A stretch of 20,008 nt of DNA from IMG/VR virus record IMGVR_UViG_3300028462_000071, positions 1 through 20,008 of that record; one strand, written 5' to 3'. The position numbers and the translations under genes were made by a program. Numbering within the stretch: the first letter of the stretch is position 1; each line of letters begins with the position of its first letter. Shown here in pieces: positions 14,269-20,008 of the stretch. The stretch is from a virus. Below the pieces are notes generated by a model. It searched no databases. It saw only the letters and a program-made list of their open reading frames with translations, and was not told the DNA's origin.

Positions 14269-15288
14269 TCAGGCCGGGCGGCCGTCGATATACATCGCCT
14301 TCGTGCTCGAATTCAGCACGTTGATACCGACCGCGAACTGCATCGAGGCGACCGCATCTTCCGTGATGAACGGCAACTCGCCGGACGGGCTCAGGGTCAC
14401 GTCCGGGAAGAACGCATCCTGGTTGTCGCCGTACGGGTTGTCCGCGAGGAACTTGAGCTGGCCCTGCAACTCAGCCGAGCCGGTCGTGCGTACCTGCTGG
14501 CGCGTGTTAGCGGCGGGCGTGTAGTCAACTTCGAGGGACAGCACACCACTCGTGACGATCGCAGCGTAGGCCGTGTTCGCCGTTGCGATGGTGCCGGCCG
14601 GCGTAACCGACAGCAGACCCAGCGGCAGATCGAGGCGATAGTTCACGTCCGCCGTCGATGCCACGATGATGAGGCCCATGTTCTTGAACGTGGCCGTGCC
14701 GTCCGCGAAGGTCGTACCGTCCGTGGTGAAGGTCGGCGGCGCGGCCGCAGAGGTGCCCGCGACCGTGCAGACGTACCAATGCAGGTTCGCAGCCGCCGGG
14801 CGGTAGATATTGCCGACAACATAGGCCGTCGAGTTCGCACGAGCCGCCGCCTGCGCGCCCTGCTGGATGCGCGCGACAACCGCCGAAACGACGCGCACGC
14901 CCGCCGGATTGGTCGTGGTCGCGCCGAGCTGGTAAATCCGGTCAGCTTTGACCGAACTCAGCACCTCAGCAACGATCGGCGTCGACGCCTGGGTGATGGT
15001 CACTTCCTCACCCGCCAGGAACAGCGCGAGGTTGGCATTGCTGATGTTGTCGCAATCGATCGTCGCAGTGCGGTTGATCGACAGCGGAACCTGCAAGTCC
15101 TTTTCGCCGATGCCACCTTCCGAAGAGAAATGCTCGTACTGCTCGGATTCGACATTGACGTTGAAGCCCGGCGTGTTGCCGAACGGACGGAAGCCTTGGT
15201 ACACGGCGGCGACCAGCGGATTGAACAGCAGCCGACCACGGCCGAACTTGTACTTGTTGCTGTAGGTGTTGATATTTGGGGCTGCCAT
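14269..15288 (-). CDS. Major tail tube protein with an inserted beta module
   Basis: 339 residues forming the stacked rings of the tail tube. Both ends are typical of siphovirus tail tube proteins: the N-terminal GRGRLLFNP and GNTPGFNVNVESE... SINRTATIDCDNISNANLALFL, and the C-terminal GQLKFLADNPYGDNQDAFFPDV followed by LSPSGELPFI and MQFAVGINVL. Residues 152-205 (NSTAYVVGNIYRP... YVCTVAGTSAAAPPTFTTDGTTFADGTATF) form a module related to those in the 1201-residue tail protein. It is probably displayed on the outside of the tube. GGAG stands 8 bases before the ATG. A terminator-like hairpin and an inverted repeat precede the gene. Confidence 0.9.
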   Translation of the reverse strand: MAAPNINTYSNKYKFGRGRLLFNPLVAAVYQGFRPFGNTPGFNVNVESEQYEHFSSEGGIGEKDLQVPLSINRTATIDCDNISNANLALFLAGEEVTITQASTPIVAEVLSSVKADRIYQLGATTTNPAGVRVVSAVVARIQQGAQAAARANSTAYVVGNIYRPAAANLHWYVCTVAGTSAAAPPTFTTDGTTFADGTATFKNMGLIIVASTADVNYRLDLPLGLLSVTPAGTIATANTAYAAIVTSGVLSLEVDYTPAANTRQQVRTTGSAELQGQLKFLADNPYGDNQDAFFPDVTLSPSGELPFITEDAVASMQFAVGINVLNSSTKAMYIDGRPA

Positions 15289-15308
15289 TTCTCGATCTCC
15301 AGAAACGC

Positions 15309-15336
15309 GAAAGCCCCGCCGGATGGCAGGGCTTTC
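15309..15336 (-). terminator. Terminator-like hairpin upstream of the tail tube gene
   Basis: A 12-bp stem with one mismatch (15309-15320 with 15325-15336) closes a 4-base loop. On the minus strand the 3' arm ends GGGGCTTTC, followed by GCGTTTC. It lies 20 bp before the tail tube ATG, inside an otherwise continuous operon. It could be a leaky terminator, an RNA-stabilising 5' structure, or a bidirectional stop. Confidence 0.55.
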
Positions 15337-15359
15337 TGGGGTGGATTGACGGGGGTGTT

Positions 15360-15429
15360 GCGCTTCCTCGGGCGTGGCGATGGACTTGCGCCCCCGCCTG
15401 TTTCGAACGTGCCGGCGCCGAGGAAGCGC
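15360..15429. repeat. 12-bp perfect inverted repeat between tail terminator and tail tube genes
   Basis: GCGCTTCCTCGG (15360-15371) is repeated in inverse as CCGAGGAAGCGC (15418-15429), with 46 bp between them. Together with the hairpin at 15309 it fills the only long gap (about 170 bp) of the late operon. It could form a large stem in the RNA or be a paired protein-binding site. Confidence 0.55.
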
Positions 15430-15462
15430 GAGAGACGAGTAACGCCTCCGGCAGATCGATAG

Positions 15463-15954
15463 TTAAATCGGTGCGTCAGGGTTGCCGTAGCCCTCCTGGT
15501 AGATCGTGGCGAACGTGATTTCTGCGCCCTCGACCGTGCCGCCTTCTTCGCGCGGCTGCGGGGTCATGCTGACGTAGATCAGCGGGCCGGCGGCGGTGCC
15601 GAGCGCCGTGCGCATGCCGCCGTCTTTCGACCACGACAGCAGGCACTTCTTCACGTCGGCCGCCAGCAAGCCGAGAATTTTCCCGGTGTCTTCTTGTTCT
15701 GCCGCAGCGAAGATAGAGACGATGAAGACGTGGCGCATCGTCATGGAATCGTGTTTGCCTGACCCTGTTGCTCCGTCAGGCGACTCGCCGCCGTCGAACA
15801 GGCTCAGCGCGGGAAGGTCAGCGCTGGCCCAGGTGCGGCGAGCGCGCGCGGCACGCGTCCCCGCATCGCTGTGGTAGCCGTCCGACATTGTGATGGTCAC
15901 AAGCTGCGACAGCAGCGCCTCGGCGACGCACTCGCTCATCGGTAGCGTGCTCAT
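15463..15954 (-). CDS. Probable tail terminator protein (gpU-like)
   Basis: 163 residues from ATG 15954. It caps the tail at the head-proximal end. Support comes from position, directly after the head-tail joining gene and before the tail tube gene, and from the pattern of an N-terminal helix (MSECVAEALLSQLVTIT), a beta-rich body (RHVFIVSIFAAAEQ) and a late strand (GGTVEGAEITFATIYQEGYGNPD), as in tail terminators. The frame also opens five codons upstream (15969). I chose 15954 because it overlaps the previous stop as ATGA and has AAGGCGGG just upstream. Confidence 0.65.
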   Translation of the reverse strand: MSTLPMSECVAEALLSQLVTITMSDGYHSDAGTRAARARRTWASADLPALSLFDGGESPDGATGSGKHDSMTMRHVFIVSIFAAAEQEDTGKILGLLAADVKKCLLSWSKDGGMRTALGTAAGPLIYVSMTPQPREEGGTVEGAEITFATIYQEGYGNPDAPI

Positions 15955-16280
15955 CGTCCCGCCTTGCATTCGGCTACAGCGCGTGACTGGTCTTGCGTCA
16001 CGATGCCGTCAACGGTCCAGGTGTCACCGTCGACCACGAAGTATTCCCCGTGCACCGGGGCCGTCGTCACGTCAGAAAGAAACGCGGTCACAGCGGCGGC
16101 AAAATAGACAACCTGACCTTGATCGCCGAATCGCTGCACGTTCAAATCTACGAAGACGTTGCACGCAACCGCAGCACCTGACTTCCGGTAAAACACCGCG
16201 GCATCACCACCCGCCGCGGAGCCAGACAAGGCGGCGAAGATTTCGGCGTCAAGCGCGCGTAGTTCGGTTCGCTGGCTCAT
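15951..16280 (-). CDS. Head-tail joining protein (lambda FII-like)
   Basis: 109 residues from ATG 16280. It resembles the lambda gpFII / phage attachment family (about 117 aa) in length, position before the U-like gene, and layout. An N-terminal helix (TELRALDAEIFAALSG) is followed by a beta-barrel with VYFAAAVTAFLSDVTTAP, the late motif GEYFVVDGDTWTVDGI (compare the NFWVDRV-type motif in FII) and a polar end. It attaches to the head portal side and receives the tail. A TTG two codons upstream would overlap the previous stop as TTGA and is an alternative start. Ribosome-site evidence does not separate them. Confidence 0.6.
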   Translation of the reverse strand: MSQRTELRALDAEIFAALSGSAAGGDAAVFYRKSGAAVACNVFVDLNVQRFGDQGQVVYFAAAVTAFLSDVTTAPVHGEYFVVDGDTWTVDGIVTQDQSRAVAECKAGR

Positions 16281-16282
16281 AG

Positions 16283-17005
16283 TCAAGAATCCGGGAATGC
16301 CGAAGTCGGCGGCGTGAAGGTCGCGGTGTACCGTGCGACGCCCTTCGTCACGCGGAAATCGTCGATGTACCCATTGAACGCCTGACCTAAAGCGCCAGAG
16401 TCGCTGCCGTAGCCGCCGATGGCGAATACCTTGCTGACACTGAGGTCAGCGGCATTCGATCCGCTCGCACTGGAAACCCCGCCGCGCCATAGCGTCACCG
16501 TGCTGCCGCTGCGCGTTAGCGCGTAATGCACCCATGCCCCAGTCGTTCCCGCTGTAGCTTCGGTGCAGACGAGGGTCAATGTGTTGATATAGACGCCGTA
16601 TTTTCCGTCCATGTTGCCAGTGACTATAGTCAGCCCCCCTGCTACGTTGTAGCCGTGCTGCAGGGCGGCTTGGTACGGAGGCGGATTTAACGCGGTCCAG
16701 TATTGCCACCACTCGATTGTGAAATCTCCGGGCAGATTGAAGTCAGCGTGGTGTGCCGTTTCAATGTGGTTGGTACTTGTAGACAAGTAGCACTTGAGCG
16801 AAGCGGTTCCAAATTTAACGACTGCCGTACTGAGAACAAAGTCAGAACCATACTGCGACCAAGTCTTTCCGGTTTGGTCCGTGAAAGTCGTTGATCCATT
16901 TGTGCCATTCATGTGCAGCAGCGCTGATACGCTTGAGAAATTAGGGTCCGTCCCGACAGGGAAGCGCTGCCGCCCGAACTGTCCCAGTTGCAGCGTAGAA
17001 ATCAC
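16283..17005 (-). CDS. LamG/concanavalin-fold phage protein
   Basis: 240 residues from a GTG overlapping the upstream stop as GTGA. Residues 25-235 fit a Laminin-G-3-type jelly roll: VSALLHMNGTNGSTTFTDQTG, the strand pair FGTASLKCYLSTSTNHIE, DFTIEWWQYW, GAWVHYALTRSGSTVTLWRGG, and the closing GYIDDFRVTKGVARYT. Such domains bind sugars and appear on phage surfaces, so this is probably a virion decoration or receptor-binding protein. By hand count, 16741-16920 is about 48 % GC, far below neighbouring genes (70 % for 13081-13140). It lies before the neck genes, an unusual place. Confidence 0.8.
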   Translation of the reverse strand: MISTLQLGQFGRQRFPVGTDPNFSSVSALLHMNGTNGSTTFTDQTGKTWSQYGSDFVLSTAVVKFGTASLKCYLSTSTNHIETAHHADFNLPGDFTIEWWQYWTALNPPPYQAALQHGYNVAGGLTIVTGNMDGKYGVYINTLTLVCTEATAGTTGAWVHYALTRSGSTVTLWRGGVSSASGSNAADLSVSKVFAIGGYGSDSGALGQAFNGYIDDFRVTKGVARYTATFTPPTSAFPDS

Positions 17006-17391
17006 CGCAGTGCGTCCCGCAGCAACCGAACGCAGACCCGCTCCACTCGCGTCAGCCGTTCGCCCGCCGTGCCTGTGCCGTCTCGTAAGGCAGTGACAAC
17101 AAGCGCCAACTGCACCATGTCGGTTACCCGCTCGGCGGCAAGCGTTTCTGCGTCAATCTGAGCTGCCGACTTGGCGACGAGCACCCATGTGCGGCGGGCT
17201 TGCGTAGGCTCAATCACCACCGGGCCAGGTGCAACATACTGAGTCGCCGACGGCGTCGGCTGTGCGTCCGTCACCAGCAAGCGCAAGCGCGATTGCTTTG
17301 GGTTGCCGGCGAGCGCCGCGTACTGTTCCGGCGTGATGTCCACTAGGTCAAGCAACGAGCCTGTTTCCGTCAGCCGTGCGTACAGGCTCAT
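17002..17391 (-). CDS. Small phage protein between adhesin genes
   Basis: 129 residues, ATG overlapping the previous stop as ATGA. The first half has DITPEQYAALAGNPKQSRLRLLV, then TPSATQYVAPGPVVIEPTQARRTWVLVAKSAAQIDAE. This pattern, a Pro/Val-rich linker, a Trp strand and then 'the residue before a helix', is common in small phage proteins encoded beside tail fibres. The C-terminal part (VTDMVQLALVVTALRDGTG... LTRVERVCVRLLRDAL) is amphipathic helix. It may be an assembly partner or chaperone of the neighbouring adhesins, by location only. Exact function unknown. Confidence 0.7.
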   Translation of the reverse strand: MSLYARLTETGSLLDLVDITPEQYAALAGNPKQSRLRLLVTDAQPTPSATQYVAPGPVVIEPTQARRTWVLVAKSAAQIDAETLAAERVTDMVQLALVVTALRDGTGTAGERLTRVERVCVRLLRDALR

Positions 17392-17954
17392 GCGTCGGTC
17401 CCGGCGGCGGTCGTGATGAATAGGGTGATGCCGTGTAGCCGAGCGTCTATCGCCATCGTGTCGGACGCATTGCCAGTCACTCGCGAGAGACGAAAGAACA
17501 CCATGTCGCTGGTTGCAGGCGTGCCCGCCACGGTGATTGCCGCAGACTCTGGCCCGAAATAGACATCGCTCGTCGTGCCGCCCGTGTCCGTACTCGTCAC
17601 CGCCGTGCCATACGCCACTGCGATCGCGTCGTCGTTGCTAACCGCCACCGCTTGCAGATCCCACACCACGCCGAAGTTCGTCACTGTGGCGGCGTGCGAC
17701 CAGTCCGGTACGAACGTCACGGTGCCTTCGTTCCACGACGGCGGCATCTGAATCGAGAACTGCGCGTACTCCTGGGTCGTGGTGTCAAAATCCAACGTTT
17801 GAATGTCCGGCTGATTCGCTGCGCTCGCGATCGTCGCCAACGCGGCGCAACCGCCCGTCGCCGATGGCGACATACTCCCGGCCGCGATGTAGACCGCGTG
17901 CCGCCCGACGACCGAGACACCTCCGGCGAAACTTCTTAGCGCGACATCGGGCAT
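17388..17954 (-). CDS. Phage structural protein of unknown role (188 aa)
   Basis: It begins at ATG 17954 with AAGGGAG eight bases upstream, the best ribosome site in this part of the operon. The protein is beta-rich with a central conserved-looking stretch, IQTLDFDTTTQEYAQFSIQMPPSWNEGTVTF followed by WSHA, which I recognise as typical of small virion-associated hypothetical proteins in many prophages. The later part (TSDVYFGPESAAITVAGTPATSDMVFFRLSRV) resembles a sandwich-fold domain. It is probably part of the surface decoration set with its neighbours. Confidence 0.7.
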   Translation of the reverse strand: MPDVALRSFAGGVSVVGRHAVYIAAGSMSPSATGGCAALATIASAANQPDIQTLDFDTTTQEYAQFSIQMPPSWNEGTVTFVPDWSHAATVTNFGVVWDLQAVAVSNDDAIAVAYGTAVTSTDTGGTTSDVYFGPESAAITVAGTPATSDMVFFRLSRVTGNASDTMAIDARLHGITLFITTAAGTDA

Positions 17955-17966
17955 GGTCTGGCTCCC

Positions 17967-18899
17967 TTAGAACGCAACCAGCAGCACGTAGGCGTCGCCG
18001 CCGTTACCACCCGCGCCGCCAGCAGTAACCCCCGCACCACCACCACCACCACCCGAACCGGGGCCGCCCGCATCACCACCTCGGCCGCCGGTGGTGGCTG
18101 CCGTGTTCGTCGCGCCGCCGCCGCTGCCTCCGGTCGTTGTCCACGGATGGTATGGGGAATCCCTTTGCCACAGTCCAGACACACCAGCATTAGGGCCAGC
18201 CGCGCCACCGGGAACGCCCGGAAACAACCCGGGGTGTGTTATCGCACCGCCAGCGAAGTCAGCCGCCGTTGATCCGCCACCGCCCGCACCGCCACTACAA
18301 GGCCAGACCGCACCATTGGTCGCGCCTACCGTGCCCGTCTGAGCACCACCAACAGCACCGGCCGACATAGCTTGGCCGCCCCATGAAATAGCGAGCGCGC
18401 TGTTTCCTGCCGTCGTTACTACTGGCGCTGTACTGGCAATGCCGCCAGCACCACCCGCAACAGCAGACCCGCCACCAGAAGTAGCTGCATCAGCATTGCC
18501 AGAAAGTAGGCAGAAATCCGTTAGACCAGAAGCTACGGGCCGTAACGACATGTAGGCTCGACCACCTAACGCACCTGCTATACCAGCGCTGCCACCGCGA
18601 CCCCCTGCCGGGAGGTAGAAATAAACAACATCGCTCAAGAGAGCGAGAGGGAAAATGGCTCGTCCTATGGCCCCACAACCACCACCGCCACCGCCACCAC
18701 CCGCTGCTGCAACGGCCTTGGTAAATCCACCACCACCACCCGCACCAGCACCTAGTAACCAAACGGACAGCATGGTGCAGCCCTTTGCCGCGCTTTTGTT
18801 CCAAATCTCCCACCGCCCCGTTGCAACGAGAGGCCCGGGGACCGCAGTACCCCACGCCTCCCATCGGCGGTCGCCAGTATTAGCGAAAGCAAAACTCAT
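17967..18899 (-). CDS. Glycine-rich phage adhesin (310 aa)
   Basis: A likely receptor-binding protein. A short N-terminal anchor (WEAWGTAVPGPLVATGRWEIW) is followed by CTMLSVWLLGAGAGGGGGF, AAAGGGGGGGGCGAIGRAIFPLALL and VVYFYLPAGGRGG, the pattern of the Gly-rich-2 domain. Many polyglycine runs follow, ending GGAGGNGGDAYVLLVAF. Polyglycine II sheets of this kind make up the host-specific tips of T-even gp38 adhesins; the parallel is structural inference. I start at ATG 18899, which overlaps the preceding stop as ATGA; eight further codons upstream are open. At DNA level the glycine runs form GGT-type tracts, for instance six CAC repeats at 18035-18052. Confidence 0.8.
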   Translation of the reverse strand: MSFAFANTGDRRWEAWGTAVPGPLVATGRWEIWNKSAAKGCTMLSVWLLGAGAGGGGGFTKAVAAAGGGGGGGGCGAIGRAIFPLALLSDVVYFYLPAGGRGGSAGIAGALGGRAYMSLRPVASGLTDFCLLSGNADAATSGGGSAVAGGAGGIASTAPVVTTAGNSALAISWGGQAMSAGAVGGAQTGTVGATNGAVWPCSGGAGGGGSTAADFAGGAITHPGLFPGVPGGAAGPNAGVSGLWQRDSPYHPWTTTGGSGGGATNTAATTGGRGGDAGGPGSGGGGGGAGVTAGGAGGNGGDAYVLLVAF

Positions 18900-19330
18900 G
18901 GCGCAGCCGCAAACTTCTGGCAAGAGGCGGAGAACGCCCAGCCTGCTGCAACCGTGGTGCCGATGGTCACGTAAAGACGATGGGTCGCAACCATGTCCTG
19001 CATGGCGCGCGGAATCGGAATCCAGAGCGCCAAGAGCGCTGCGACTTCACTGTTCGTCGTCGCCGGCAGCGAGATTTGCCCGATCATCATGTTGTTACTC
19101 GCAGTCGCTAGCGTGAGCCCGTTGTTGAGGAACAGGCGTGCGACGCTGGCGGTGTTCGTGCCCAGCGGCATACAGACCACGCCCTCGACCAATCCGCCAT
19201 CGGCGGGTGCGGTGTAGATCAAGTCCGGCGCGCCGCCTGTGCCGTCCTTGGTCGTATTCGCTGTGACGATGGTTTTTGAACCCTGAAAATCAGCGGTCCC
19301 CGTAAATCTTGGAGCAGTGTTGACGGCCAT
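18896..19330 (-). CDS. Small phage virion-associated protein (144 aa)
   Basis: The ATG at 19330 follows the fibre stop directly (TAAATG), with GGAAGGA upstream. The protein begins MAVNTAPRFTGTAD and has the run TTKDGTGGAPDLIYTAPADGG... PLGTNTASVARLFLNNGLT, then LPATTNSEVAALLALWIPIPRAM and a closing YVTIGTTVAAGWAFSASCQKF. I recognise this as a small beta-sandwich protein common in tailed phages of proteobacteria, usually annotated as hypothetical and encoded near capsid or fibre genes. It is probably a decoration or fibre-attachment subunit. Confidence 0.7.
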   Translation of the reverse strand: MAVNTAPRFTGTADFQGSKTIVTANTTKDGTGGAPDLIYTAPADGGLVEGVVCMPLGTNTASVARLFLNNGLTLATASNNMMIGQISLPATTNSEVAALLALWIPIPRAMQDMVATHRLYVTIGTTVAAGWAFSASCQKFAAAP

Positions 19331-20008
19331 TTATTGCATCCTTCCGTTTGCTATTGCCCATCCTCGACCCACGCGCGCCAGAACAGCGGCCTGCACCATT
19401 GCGGTGGTCGCGATCTGAGTTGTGTTGTTTCTCGCAGTCGCCGTCGGGGCGGTGGGCGTGCCTATGAGAGTAGGCGACTCGATGTTTCCGTTGATGTGCA
19501 CGCCTCCCGCGAACCGCAGGCGCAGTTCGTCTACGGCCGTAGACGAGTGATCGGCGTTCTGGCTGTCGGATAGGACGAAGGCCCCCGCGTGGATCGCCTT
19601 CGACCGGCGACCGGCGGAAAAAGTGTAGCTGGCAGTGGCGGTGTTTAATTGACCACCCGGAACAACAGAGTAGTCTCCAGTGGCGTCATTGTTAGCCCCC
19701 CCGCCTACTGCACTGGCCATGGCAGTAGAGGTATTGGTGCTCCCGCCGCCGACGGTAGCCCAGTCGTTGCTTGTGGTGTTGCCAGCACCACCGCCAATGG
19801 TGGACCTGGCGCCGCTTGCGGTATTGTTTTCCCCACCAGAGATGGTGCTGTAGCTACCACTGGCAACTTCCGATACCACGCCCCTGATCGTCTGAAGGTC
19901 TACGGCGTATGTGCCGCGCGCGTTGCCATCGTTGTCCGCCTGCACCGCACCGTTGGCGGCGTTGAGGCGATTGACGACCACGCCCCCATCAGAGGCGTAG
20001 ACCAACGC
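19331..20008 (-). CDS. Phage tail fibre, partial (5' end beyond the window)
   Basis: 225 codons are visible. The frame stays open to the window edge and no proper start is seen (the first possible codon, TTG at 20005, is probably internal). About six 15-residue repeats (ASGSYSTISGGENNT-type) span residues about 47-137. A block follows, SYTFSAGRRSKAIHAGAFVLSDSQNAD... ELRLRFAGGVHI, and the end SPTLIGTPTAPTA... NNTTQIATTAMVQAAV is a frequent tail-fibre C-terminal motif. Repeats and following block closely parallel the host S74 protein at the other end of the window, but no S74 domain is attached here. Likely role: host-surface contact. Confidence 0.8.
   Translation of the reverse strand, partial: ALVYASDGGVVVNRLNAANGAVQADNDGNARGTYAVDLQTIRGVVSEVASGSYSTISGGENNTASGARSTIGGGAGNTTSNDWATVGGGSTNTSTAMASAVGGGANNDATGDYSVVPGGQLNTATASYTFSAGRRSKAIHAGAFVLSDSQNADHSSTAVDELRLRFAGGVHINGNIESPTLIGTPTAPTATARNNTTQIATTAMVQAAVLARVGRGWAIANGRMQ

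Noticed and set aside
18655-19116. Plus-strand proline-rich frame (PPPPPPPP)
   Set aside because: It is the complement of the polyglycine tracts of the adhesin gene.

Overview
The window is high-GC proteobacterial chromosome (roughly 60-70 % GC over most of it) carrying the left end of an integrated tailed phage. The host is probably a gammaproteobacterium of the Xanthomonadales/Lysobacterales type. That guess rests on the GC content, a secreted repeat protein ending in a peptidase-S74 chaperone domain, the tRNA-Arg(ACG) sequence, and an interspersed palindromic repeat of a kind common in that group. It is an inference, not an identification.

Left flank (1-3355), host DNA. A complete gene on the minus strand encodes a secreted protein with 15-residue repeats and a C-terminal S74 chaperone. 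It is followed by about 1.1 kb without a supportable gene, which holds a 165-bp MITE-like element with perfect 18-bp terminal inverted repeats and 10-bp flanking direct repeats. A tRNA-Arg(ACG) gene follows, with its own sigma70-like promoter and a strong terminator.

Junction (3356-3651). A 14-bp sequence that looks like the 3' end of a tRNA-Ser (acceptor stem, G73, CCA) occurs twice, 140 bp apart. I read this as the prophage attL, possibly a double one. The intact tRNA-Ser should then lie at the right junction, beyond the window.

Prophage (about 3496 to beyond 20008). A P4-type tyrosine integrase is on the plus strand. One or two tiny minus-strand ORFs come next, then a long minus-strand late operon transcribed from right to left. 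In transcription order it contains: a tail-fibre gene cut by the window edge, a small structural protein, a glycine-rich adhesin, two small phage proteins, a LamG-fold protein, a head-tail joining protein (lambda FII-like), a tail terminator (U-like), the tail tube protein, a gpZ-like minor tail protein, the tape measure protein, a 1201-residue tail protein, a small protein, a probable tail hub/tip protein and a final small beta-rich protein. No sheath or contractile baseplate genes are seen, so the phage is siphovirus-like. Most neighbouring genes overlap by ATGA, GTGA or TGATG, which suggests one translationally coupled unit. It is interrupted by structured DNA just before the tail tube gene. 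Capsid, packaging, lysis and lysogeny-control genes are not in the window.

The most notable points are the MITE-like palindrome, the duplicated tRNA-Ser-like attachment sequence, a fibre block shared by the host S74 protein and the phage fibre, a module of about 57 residues repeated in the large tail protein and also present inside the tail tube protein, and an adhesin cassette placed before the neck genes instead of after the tape measure.
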